Source: Adhaeribacter aerolatus
GTDB taxonomy: Bacteria; Bacteroidota; Bacteroidia; Cytophagales; Hymenobacteraceae
NCBI RefSeq assembly: GCF_007991635.1
Contig: NZ_BJYS01000003.1
Location: 162,808-226,807 of the forward strand
Reading direction: 5' to 3'
Length of the DNA stretch: 64,000 nucleotides
Part shown: positions 8,622 to 15,966 of the stretch, in pieces
How positions within the stretch are numbered: position 1 is the first letter of the stretch
How the letters are laid out: every line of letters starts with the position of its first letter
Notes under the pieces: generated by a model
Databases searched by the model: none
What the model was told of the DNA's origin: nothing
The model's input: only the letters and a program-made list of their open reading frames with translations
Program-made: the position numbers and the translations under genes

Positions 8622-8666
8622 TATGGCTGAATTGTTAAATGGTTTAATTGCTAAACGGCTTGTTAA
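8619..8666. repeat. Octamer array overlapping the purD start codon
   Basis: Plus-strand units of exactly 8 bases: CATTATGG, CTGAATTG, TTAAATGG, TTTAATTG, CTAAACGG at 8619-8658, with a weaker sixth. Units alternate between ATGG-like and ATTG-like endings. The first unit contains the purD start codon. It is an inverted counterpart of the array at 8825-8864. Confidence 0.7.
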
Positions 8667-8757
8667 GGCAGTATGTGCTTGCGCGGCGAAGTTACCAATT
8701 TTCCAAAAGCCTTCCTGTATTCGTGCCGGAAAATTAATAGAAAATAAACCGCCCCAA

Positions 8758-8789
8758 ACAAAAAAGCTGACCCAAAATGAGTCAGCTTT
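8758..8789 (-). terminator. Terminator after recQ
   Basis: AAAGCTGAC (8763-8771) pairs with GTCAGCTTT (8781-8789) around a 9-base loop. On the minus strand it is followed by a T run, so it should end recQ transcription before purD. Confidence 0.75.
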
Positions 8790-8824
8790 ATGTCTTGGCT
8801 ATATTAAATGCTCTCAATCATCAA

Positions 8825-8864
8825 CAATTTGACCATTTAGCAATTCAACTATGCAACCATTTAA
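8825..8864. repeat. Octamer array running into the recQ stop codon
   Basis: Five consecutive plus-strand units, CAATTTGA, CCATTTAG, CAATTCAA, CTATGCAA, CCATTTAA, with exact 8-base period. They alternate CAATT and CCATT types. The last unit contains the recQ stop codon (8861-8863, minus strand). Read on the other strand it matches the array beside the purD start. Confidence 0.75.
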
Positions 8865-11041
8865 TTTGCGTATTCCGACAAGAACTTAATACGCATCAGG
8901 CGCACGTCTTCTTCAGTGTAATCGTCGGTACCTAATTCTTTTAAAGCTACGGCTATGTTATCGGTACTGGCTTGCATAAAATAATCGCAAATTTCTTCCT
9001 GCCGCTCTTCATCCAATACCTCGTCTATGTAATAGTTCAGGTTCAGCTTCGTGCCAGAATAACAAATATGCTCAATTTCTTCGATCAGTTCGGCCATGGT
9101 AATGTCTTTAGAAGCCGCAATTTCTTCCAAATCCATTTTTTTATCTATTTGCTGAATAATGTAGATTTTAATTTTAGATTTATTAACGGCTGATTTTACT
9201 ATTACATCGGCGGCCGTAACAATATCGTTATCTTCTACATATTTGGCAATGAGATCCATAAAGGGCTTGCCAAACTTCTGCACCTTACCCATACCTACCC
9301 CACTAATGTGGGCTAAATCTTCTTTTTTGGTGGGGTAAGTAGTGGCCATTTCTTTTAAAGAAGGATCCTGAAAAAGCACGTAAGGTGGCAAATTCAGTTG
9401 GTTAGCCATTTTTTTCCGGAGCGCTTTCAGCATATCAAACAGCACCGTATCGTGGCCGGCCGACGACTGAATTTCTTCTTTTTCTTCTTCTTTCTGAACT
9501 TCTTCTTCGAAATTGTGGTCTTTGGCCAGTTTAATCGGGTGAGGACTCTGAATAAAGTCAAGGCCTTTTTGGGTAACTTTTAATACCCCTATATTTTCAA
9601 TATCTTTTTCCAGGAACCCGGATAATAAAATTTGCCGGATAACCGAATTCCAGAACTGGGCATCGTGCTCGCTGCCTTTGCCATACACCTCCAGTTGGTC
9701 GTGGGCGTAGCTTTCTACGTACTGGTCTTTCATACCGGTAAGTACCGCTACTAAATGGTCCATGCCGAAGCGCTGTTCGGTTTGTACGGCGGCTTTCAAG
9801 GCTAATAAAACCTCATCACCGGCTTCAAAGCGTTCTTTTGGGTGCACACAATTATCGCAGAAACCACAATCTTTTTCAAAATGCTCGCCAAAATAATGCA
9901 ACAGTTGTTTCCGGCGGCAAACCGCCGAATCGGCGTAAGCGGCCATTTCCTGCAATAATAATTTAGAATTATCGCGCTCAGTAACCGGTTTGTCTTTGCT
10001 GAACTTTTCGAGTTTTACAATATCGTCGTAGGAGTAGAACATGAGGCAGTTGCCTTCCAGGCCATCGCGACCGCCCCGGCCCGTTTCCTGGTAATAACCC
10101 TCAATAGATTTAGGCGTATCGTAATGAATTACAAAACGTACATCCGGTTTATCAATGCCCATTCCAAAAGCAATGGTGGCTACAATTACATCGGCATCTT
10201 CGTTCAGGAAAGCATCCTGGTTAGCCATCCGGACACCTGGTTCAAGACCCGCGTGATACGGCAGCGCCTTCACATCGTTAACGCGCAGGAGTTCGGCAAT
10301 TTCTTCTACTTTCTTGCGGCTCAGGCAATAAATAATACCGCTTTTACCTTTGTGTTTCTTAATATATTGAATTAGCTGTTTCTTGGTGTTGTGCTTCGGC
10401 CGAACCTCGTAATACAAGTTGGTGCGGTTAAACGACGATTTAAACACCGACGCATCATCCATCTGTAGGTTCTTCTGAATATCGAGTTGTACTTTGGGGG
10501 TGGCTGTAGCGGTCAGCGCAATAATAGGCAAATCGCCAATACTATCGATTATACCCCGAATTTTACGGTACTCCGGCCGGAAATCGTGACCCCATTCTGA
10601 AATACAATGGGCTTCGTCGATGGCCACAAACGATATTTTAGCTTTCTGCAGGAAATCTAACGTTTCTTCTTTCGTCAGCGACTCGGGGGCTACGTAAAGC
10701 AGTTTTACCTCACCGCTGATGGTTTCTTTTTTAACTTTATTCATCTCCGCTTTGGTAAGCGTAGAGTTCAGGAACTGCGCATTTACGCCAAAAGCGTTTA
10801 ACTGATCCACCTGGTTTTTCATCAGCGCAATTAGCGGCGAGATAACAATGGCAGTACCCGGAAGCACAAGAGCGGGAAGTTGGTAGCACAACGATTTTCC
10901 GGCGCCGGTAGGCATAATAACAAAGGTATTGTTACCCTTTATTATATTATTGATGATGGCCTCCTGAGTTCCTCTGAATTGGTTATACCCAAAAACTTCT
11001 TTTAATTTGTCTTTAATCTTTACCTCTTGTGTGACTAACAT
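8861..11041 (-). CDS. recQ: ATP-dependent DNA helicase RecQ
   Basis: A 726-residue 3'-5' superfamily 2 DNA helicase for recombination and replication-fork repair. Walker A TGAGKS is at residues 45-50, the DEAH box lies in IDEAHCISEWGHDFRPEY near 140, and QETGRGGRDG (helicase motif VI) is near 320. The RQC zinc site is formed by CRRKQLLHYFGE...DCGFCDNC (about 380-405). An HRDC domain follows near 520-600, and there is an extra C-terminal region of about 120 residues, mostly charged, that is common in Bacteroidota RecQ. It is divergent from kdsD across 81 bases. Confidence 0.95.
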   Translation of the reverse strand: MLVTQEVKIKDKLKEVFGYNQFRGTQEAIINNIIKGNNTFVIMPTGAGKSLCYQLPALVLPGTAIVISPLIALMKNQVDQLNAFGVNAQFLNSTLTKAEMNKVKKETISGEVKLLYVAPESLTKEETLDFLQKAKISFVAIDEAHCISEWGHDFRPEYRKIRGIIDSIGDLPIIALTATATPKVQLDIQKNLQMDDASVFKSSFNRTNLYYEVRPKHNTKKQLIQYIKKHKGKSGIIYCLSRKKVEEIAELLRVNDVKALPYHAGLEPGVRMANQDAFLNEDADVIVATIAFGMGIDKPDVRFVIHYDTPKSIEGYYQETGRGGRDGLEGNCLMFYSYDDIVKLEKFSKDKPVTERDNSKLLLQEMAAYADSAVCRRKQLLHYFGEHFEKDCGFCDNCVHPKERFEAGDEVLLALKAAVQTEQRFGMDHLVAVLTGMKDQYVESYAHDQLEVYGKGSEHDAQFWNSVIRQILLSGFLEKDIENIGVLKVTQKGLDFIQSPHPIKLAKDHNFEEEVQKEEEKEEIQSSAGHDTVLFDMLKALRKKMANQLNLPPYVLFQDPSLKEMATTYPTKKEDLAHISGVGMGKVQKFGKPFMDLIAKYVEDNDIVTAADVIVKSAVNKSKIKIYIIQQIDKKMDLEEIAASKDITMAELIEEIEHICYSGTKLNLNYYIDEVLDEERQEEICDYFMQASTDNIAVALKELGTDDYTEEDVRLMRIKFLSEYAN

Positions 11042-11122
11042 TTGTTTTTTAAGGGTATTTTAATAATAATAGATTTAGGTTAATTTTATTTCAGCTATTC
11101 TCTAGCCCAATACAAATTTAAA

Positions 11123-12094
11123 TTGAAAATAATAAAAAATATTAAATTAATCGCGAAAAATGTTTTGCAGCAGGAAGCAACAGCCATTCAGCGACTTGTA
11201 AATTTTATAGATGATGATTTTGAAGCCTGCGCCGAAGCTATTTTAAATACCAGGGGCCGGGTGGTAATTACAGGCATTGGCAAAAGCGCGCATATAGCCG
11301 CCAAAATTGTAGCTACCTTAAATTCAACCGGCACACCCGCCTTGTTTATGCACGCTGCCGACGCCATTCACGGCGATATTGGCATGATACAACCCGAAGA
11401 CTTTGTAATTTGTATTTCTAAAAGCGGCAATACACCCGAGGTAAAAGTGCTGGTACCGCTGCTCAAACGCAAAGGCTCTAAATTAGCGGCATTGGTAGGC
11501 AACCCCACGTCTTATCTGGCCCAGCAAGCCGATTATATTTTAAATGCTTCGGTAGAAAAAGAAGCCTGCCCGCATAATCTGGCGCCGACTTCCAGTACCA
11601 CGGCTGCCCTGGCATTGGGCGATGCCCTGGCCGTTTGTTTGCTGGAAACCCGCGATTTCAGCAGCCGCGATTTTGCCAACCTGCATCCGGGCGGCTCACT
11701 GGGCAAACAGCTGTACCTGCGCGTAACCGATATTTATACCCAAAATGCCGCCCCGGCGGTAACCGAAACAGCTGCTTTAAAAGAAATAATAATCGAAATA
11801 TCTTCTAAAAGATTAGGCGCTACGGCAGTATTAACTGAAGATACCGGCCGCTTAACGGGCATTATTACCGACGGCGACTTGCGCCGGATGTTAAATAAAT
11901 ACGACTCGCTCCAAACCATACAGGCCAGCGATATTATGACGGCGGCGCCGCTTACCATTGATGCCGATGAGTACGCCACAGCCGCTTTAGAAATAATGCA
12001 AAAACGCAATATAACCCAATTAATTGTCACAAAATCTGGTAACTTTGCCGGCTTTGTACACTTACACGATTTACTTAAAGAAGGCTTAATCTAA
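11123..12094 (+). CDS. kdsD: D-arabinose-5-phosphate isomerase (KpsF/GutQ type)
   Basis: Converts ribulose-5-phosphate to arabinose-5-phosphate, the first committed step to KDO for lipopolysaccharide. The 323-residue protein has an N-terminal SIS domain with ITGIGKSAHIAAKI and ISKSGNTPEV (near residue 97), the LHPGGSLGKQL block near 190, and a C-terminal CBS pair from about residue 205. The start is taken as TTG at 11123: there is no in-frame ATG before the SIS domain, and this gives the usual length. Its stop codon overlaps the manC ATG by one base (TAATG), which indicates translational coupling. Confidence 0.92.
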   Translation: MKIIKNIKLIAKNVLQQEATAIQRLVNFIDDDFEACAEAILNTRGRVVITGIGKSAHIAAKIVATLNSTGTPALFMHAADAIHGDIGMIQPEDFVICISKSGNTPEVKVLVPLLKRKGSKLAALVGNPTSYLAQQADYILNASVEKEACPHNLAPTSSTTAALALGDALAVCLLETRDFSSRDFANLHPGGSLGKQLYLRVTDIYTQNAAPAVTETAALKEIIIEISSKRLGATAVLTEDTGRLTGIITDGDLRRMLNKYDSLQTIQASDIMTAAPLTIDADEYATAALEIMQKRNITQLIVTKSGNFAGFVHLHDLLKEGLI

Positions 12095-13170
12095 TGAGAA
12101 GCAAAGATACATTTGTAGTAATAATGGCCGGTGGTATTGGCAGCCGCTTCTGGCCTTTTAGCCGCACCAATAACCCTAAACAGTTTCACGATGTGTTGGG
12201 CGTAGGCTCCAGTATGCTGCAAATGACGGTTAACCGTTTCCGGAATATTTGTCCGCCCGAAAATATTTATGTGGTAACCAACGCTGATTACCGCGACCTG
12301 GTAAAAGAACAATTGCCACACCTGACGCAAAACCAAATTTTGTGCGAACCAATCGGGCGCAATACGGCGCCGGCCATTGCTTACGCCAGTTATAAAATCA
12401 GCCAGATTAATCCGAATGCCACTTTGGTGGTAGCGCCGGCCGACCACGTAATTCTGAAAGAAGAAGCATTTGTGCAGATTATTCAGGAAGCGGTTGCTGC
12501 CGCCGAAAAAGAAGACATCTTACTTACTTTAGGCATTACCCCCAGCCGCCCCGATACCGGCTACGGCTACATCCAGTTTATTGAAGAAGGTAAGCACCTG
12601 AAAAAAGTTAAAACCTTTACCGAAAAGCCGAATCTGGAGCTGGCGCAAATGTTTTTGGAAAGCGGCGACTTTGTCTGGAACTCGGGCATATTTATTTGGA
12701 ACGTAAAATCTATCCTGCATGCTTTCCGGCAATATTTAGGTGAAATTGCCGAAATATTTGAAGAAGGATTATTGTACCTGAACAAACCCCAGGAAGAAGA
12801 ATTTATTAACCGGGCCTATTCGCACTGCCGCAATATTTCTATTGACTACGGCATTATGGAAAAAGCTGATAATGTGTTTGTGCTATTAAGTGATTTCGGC
12901 TGGTCGGATTTAGGCACCTGGAACTCCTTGTACAGCATTGGTAATAAAGACAACGCCGGCAACGTAATAGACGGAGATGTACTGCTATACGATACCCGCA
13001 ATTGCATTATTAAAACGCCGCAGGAGAGGCTGGTGGTAATAAACGGATTAGAGAACTTTATTGTGGCCGAGTATGACAACGTGCTCATGATTTGCCCGAA
13101 AGACGAGGAGCAGCGCGTAAAAGATTTTGTAGCGGATGTAAAATCGAAAAAAGGCAGCGGCTATAATTAA
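12094..13170 (+). CDS. manC: Mannose-1-phosphate guanylyltransferase
   Basis: Makes GDP-mannose from mannose-1-phosphate and GTP, a precursor for surface polysaccharides and glycoproteins. The 358-residue protein has only the nucleotidyltransferase part, without the isomerase domain of long bifunctional forms. The catalytic signature MAGGIGSRFWPFSRTNNPKQF is at residues 10-30. Other conserved blocks are PADHVI near 112, RPDTGYGYI near 150, FTEKP near 172 and FVWNSGIFIWN near 190. Coupling to kdsD places the pair in cell-envelope sugar supply. The DUF2723 glycosyltransferase-like gene 3 kb away could be a consumer pathway, but this is inference. Confidence 0.94.
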   Translation: MRSKDTFVVIMAGGIGSRFWPFSRTNNPKQFHDVLGVGSSMLQMTVNRFRNICPPENIYVVTNADYRDLVKEQLPHLTQNQILCEPIGRNTAPAIAYASYKISQINPNATLVVAPADHVILKEEAFVQIIQEAVAAAEKEDILLTLGITPSRPDTGYGYIQFIEEGKHLKKVKTFTEKPNLELAQMFLESGDFVWNSGIFIWNVKSILHAFRQYLGEIAEIFEEGLLYLNKPQEEEFINRAYSHCRNISIDYGIMEKADNVFVLLSDFGWSDLGTWNSLYSIGNKDNAGNVIDGDVLLYDTRNCIIKTPQERLVVINGLENFIVAEYDNVLMICPKDEEQRVKDFVADVKSKKGSGYN

Positions 13171-13187
13171 TTATTATGTGTAACCTT

Positions 13188-13227
13188 AAACAAAAGAGGC
13201 ATTAAAATTTTAATGCCTCTTTTGTTT
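13188..13227. terminator. 40-bp perfect palindrome acting as terminator
   Basis: The two 20-base halves (13188-13207 and 13208-13227) are exact reverse complements with no spacer. A T-rich tail follows on the plus strand. The position 17 bases after manC fits a terminator, but the complete absence of a loop and the length are unusual. Confidence 0.8.
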
Positions 13228-13326
13228 TTAGCGGATGCCAGATTACGCCGGCAAATAATTTTAATGGCAAGTGCAACGCTTTAGTTATTATCCGGCTCTT
13301 ATAAACAGAAATTAAAATATTACCCC

Positions 13327-13686
13327 ATGAAAAACTGCTTCTCTGTTCTGGTGTTTTGGTTCTCACTAAACCTGTTTTCCTGTGAGCAAAACAACCCCGA
13401 AATAGCTTGTGATATAAAAGATCCGGTTAATAATTTAGCCTGGCTAAAAGCTAAAATCCAGGCCTTCGAGAAAAGCAATATGTGCGATAATAATGCCTGT
13501 TACATGCAGGTTTATAAAGTTAATACCGGTAACCAGCAGCAGATTGTAACCTGGGTAACCGGACCGGCTGTGGATGGCATACCGCAATATTATACCTGCA
13601 CCGGCGAATTAATTATTTGTACCAACGAAGACCCTTGCCCCAACCTGACCAATGCCGAATTAATCTGGACGAGTAAAGCTGATTAA
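13327..13686 (+). CDS. Small predicted lipoprotein, unknown function
   Basis: A 119-residue orphan. A hydrophobic N-terminus ends in the lipobox LFSC (Cys near residue 19), so the mature protein is probably lipid-anchored. The mature part has about seven further cysteines (in AC, MCDNNAC, TC, IIC and PC contexts), which suggests disulfide stabilisation after export. No family was recognised. It is a single-gene unit between the manC palindrome and a strong hairpin. Confidence 0.7.
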   Translation: MKNCFSVLVFWFSLNLFSCEQNNPEIACDIKDPVNNLAWLKAKIQAFEKSNMCDNNACYMQVYKVNTGNQQQIVTWVTGPAVDGIPQYYTCTGELIICTNEDPCPNLTNAELIWTSKAD

Positions 13687-13713
13687 CAGGTAGTCCCGTA
13701 GAAGCGAAGAATA

Positions 13714-13756
13714 AAACGAGCGGCCGGCAAATTTTAAATATGCCGGCCGCTCGTTT
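13714..13756. terminator. Strong bidirectional hairpin terminator
   Basis: A 16-base perfect stem (13714-13729 with 13741-13756) around an 11-base AT loop, GC-rich in the middle and A/T at its base. It lies between the convergent lipoprotein and rlmB genes and can serve both. Confidence 0.8.
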
Positions 13757-13809
13757 GCTGTTTTACAGCTGCTTATAAATTTTATAAATTACTCAAACAA
13801 AAGATAGTT

Positions 13810-14619
13810 CTAACCCGGCACTGCCAATCGCTGCCGCAATACTTCAAATAAAATAATACCACTGGCTACTGAAACGTTCAGCGAACCAATCTGCCCTACT
13901 AATGGAATTTTAACCTGGGCATCGGCTTTCTTTAAATATTCCGGCGAAATACCGTCTTCTTCGCTTCCCATTAAAATAGCCGTTGGTCCGGTTAAGTCTA
14001 CGGTGCCTGCGTTAATAGCTACATCGCCTTTTTCGGTGCAGGCCACTACCTGAATGCCTGAATTCTGTAAAAAACTTAAGGTATCTTTTAAGTTGTTTTC
14101 GCGGCAAACCGGCACAATATTCAGCGCTCCGGCCGACGTTTTGAGGGCATCGCCGTTGATCTGGGCGGCACCACGACTGGGTATTACAATGGCATCTACG
14201 CCCATACACTCGGCGTTGCGGGCAATCGAACCAAAATTACGGACATCGGTTATCCGGTCCAGCACCAGAATAAGCGGGGTTTTTCCTTTCTCGTAAATAT
14301 CCGCAATAATATTATCGAGCGGCAGGTAAGTAATTGCCGACAAATAAGCTACGGCTCCTTGGTGGTTTTTCCGGGTTAAGGTATCCAGTTTTTCGGGCGG
14401 CACCATGGCTACCGGTACTTTGGCTTTGTGCGCCAGTTCGGTTATTTCAATGGTCATGCTGTTTCGCTGACCTTTCTGCAAATATATCCGCTCCAAACCT
14501 TTGCCCGCCAGCAAAGCTTCGGTAATGGGCCGTAACCCAAATATCATTTGAATATTATCGGCATTGTCGCGGCGCGGACCGCGGGGGTTTACTCCTCTAG
14601 TATAGTTCCTTTTCTCCAT
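13810..14619 (-). CDS. rlmB: SpoU-family 23S rRNA 2'-O-methyltransferase, RlmB/TrmH type
   Basis: Methylates ribose in rRNA (RlmB: G2251 of 23S) using S-adenosylmethionine. It has the SPOUT trefoil-knot motifs: LDRITDVRNFGSIARNAE (motif 1), ILMGSEEDGIS (motif 2) and IPLVGQIGSLNVSVASGI (motif 3). The start is placed at the ATG giving MEKRNY at 14619; a further upstream ATG at 14640 would add seven residues. Either start overlaps the 3' end of the GWxTD gene (stop at 14589), so the two are probably co-transcribed. A tRNA-specific TrmH is the alternative, but the N-terminal substrate domain (MIFGLRPITEAL) favours RlmB. Confidence 0.9.
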   Translation of the reverse strand: MEKRNYTRGVNPRGPRRDNADNIQMIFGLRPITEALLAGKGLERIYLQKGQRNSMTIEITELAHKAKVPVAMVPPEKLDTLTRKNHQGAVAYLSAITYLPLDNIIADIYEKGKTPLILVLDRITDVRNFGSIARNAECMGVDAIVIPSRGAAQINGDALKTSAGALNIVPVCRENNLKDTLSFLQNSGIQVVACTEKGDVAINAGTVDLTGPTAILMGSEEDGISPEYLKKADAQVKIPLVGQIGSLNVSVASGIILFEVLRQRLAVPG

Positions 14620-15812
14620 TTTTCTACGGTGCTGTACCACACAAACTCGTACTCCGGACGCCGGATTAGTTCGTAATGATTTTGTGTAAAGGTATTCGGT
14701 TTTTTAATGAAAATAAATTTATAAGCTGCGCCACCTTGTCTGCGGTTAACATACGTCCATTCTTCAGCATCCTGCTTCCGGTTAACCACACTCGGTTTGC
14801 CTAAAATAATATATAACATGCCGCGGTCGGTTAGCCAGCCATCTTTGTGCGAGCTAAAAAAAATATTAGCTTCTTTCACCCGCTGGTAATATTCTTTAAT
14901 TAAGCGTTTGGCCAACGCCTGATCCTGGTTCGCAATATCCAGCCAGAAACGATCCAGAGCTTTTTTCGGTTCGGTGGCCTCGTACAACTTTTTACGTTCT
15001 TCCGAACTGGTCATGTAAATTAAAGGTTCAATTAATTCGCGGGCGGTGGTGAGCTCCGGATATTGGTTGGCTACAGAAATAATGCTGGTACTGGCTTCCC
15101 CGGCATCCAGCACATACAGGCCTTCCCGCGCCAAAGTAACATTTTGCCCCACCGGAATTTCACTGGTTTGTATGAGGCTTAGCGTAGGCGATACTTTCTT
15201 TTGGCTTAGCGAAAATGGCGGCAGGGCTGCCGGAAAATCGGTCTCGTATTGCTTTAGCTGCACGGAAACAATGGGCAAGGTTGATACCACCTGAAAGGTA
15301 TCGGAGGTATTTACGTACGACCGGAACAAAGGCCAGCCCGTGTTTACATCGGCTAATAATAATCTTTTGGCAAGCCCCTCGCGCCGTAACGGAATATCGA
15401 GCCACAAATATTCATCTTCGGCTACGTGCTGGGGTATTTGCAACTGCAACACCGAGGGCAAGGTAATGCCAGCCGTAGGCAACTTAAAAGAAGCATAAGC
15501 AAAATTATCCTTAAAGCTTAATCGCTTGCCAAATTGCCGCACCGAATCCCGCCGGATAATGTCGGGCCGCTCGTAACTCAGGCTGATGGTGTAAAGTAGT
15601 TTGAGCTGCGCTTGGGGTACATCTTTAAACAGACCCTCATCCGCAAACTTCAGAAAAACCTGTAAACTGTCTTTATCGGCGAGTAAATCATAAGCAATGG
15701 TGGTAGCAGGCAGGTAAGTATAATTCAGGTTTTGCCGGTACAACACTTGCTTGGGCGAACAAGCGGCCGAAAAGAGCAGTATGCAAATAAAATAAATAGC
15801 TGTCTTTTTCAT
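14589..15812 (-). CDS. GWxTD domain lipoprotein
   Basis: A 407-residue exported protein. The signal sequence ends with a lipobox (SAAC, Cys near residue 18). The C-terminal third has the family-defining GWLTDRGMLYIILGKP segment, followed by WTYVNRR and YEFVWYST. GWxTD proteins are widespread in Bacteroidota and some other phyla and have no established function. The gene overlaps the start of rlmB by about 30 bases, and the DUF2723 gene lies upstream on the same strand, separated by a terminator. Confidence 0.85.
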   Translation of the reverse strand: MKKTAIYFICILLFSAACSPKQVLYRQNLNYTYLPATTIAYDLLADKDSLQVFLKFADEGLFKDVPQAQLKLLYTISLSYERPDIIRRDSVRQFGKRLSFKDNFAYASFKLPTAGITLPSVLQLQIPQHVAEDEYLWLDIPLRREGLAKRLLLADVNTGWPLFRSYVNTSDTFQVVSTLPIVSVQLKQYETDFPAALPPFSLSQKKVSPTLSLIQTSEIPVGQNVTLAREGLYVLDAGEASTSIISVANQYPELTTARELIEPLIYMTSSEERKKLYEATEPKKALDRFWLDIANQDQALAKRLIKEYYQRVKEANIFFSSHKDGWLTDRGMLYIILGKPSVVNRKQDAEEWTYVNRRQGGAAYKFIFIKKPNTFTQNHYELIRRPEYEFVWYSTVEKWRKGTILEE

Positions 15813-15919
15813 GTGTTACCGGCCGGGATGATTCTCTATTGGAATAACGTAAAATTAAGTTGATTTTCTATAGGTAAGTTGCTTTTACTTATAACCTGTT
15901 TACTTATTAACGGAAATAA

Positions 15920-15948
15920 AAAAACCGGTTCTGTCCGAACCGGTCTTT
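15920..15948 (-). terminator. Terminator after the DUF2723 gene
   Basis: ACCGGTTC (15924-15931) pairs with GAACCGGT (15937-15944) around TGTCC. On the minus strand the stem is followed by a run of T, 20 bases after the DUF2723 stop codon. Confidence 0.8.
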
Positions 15949-15966
15949 TGTGTGGTATTAATTAGT

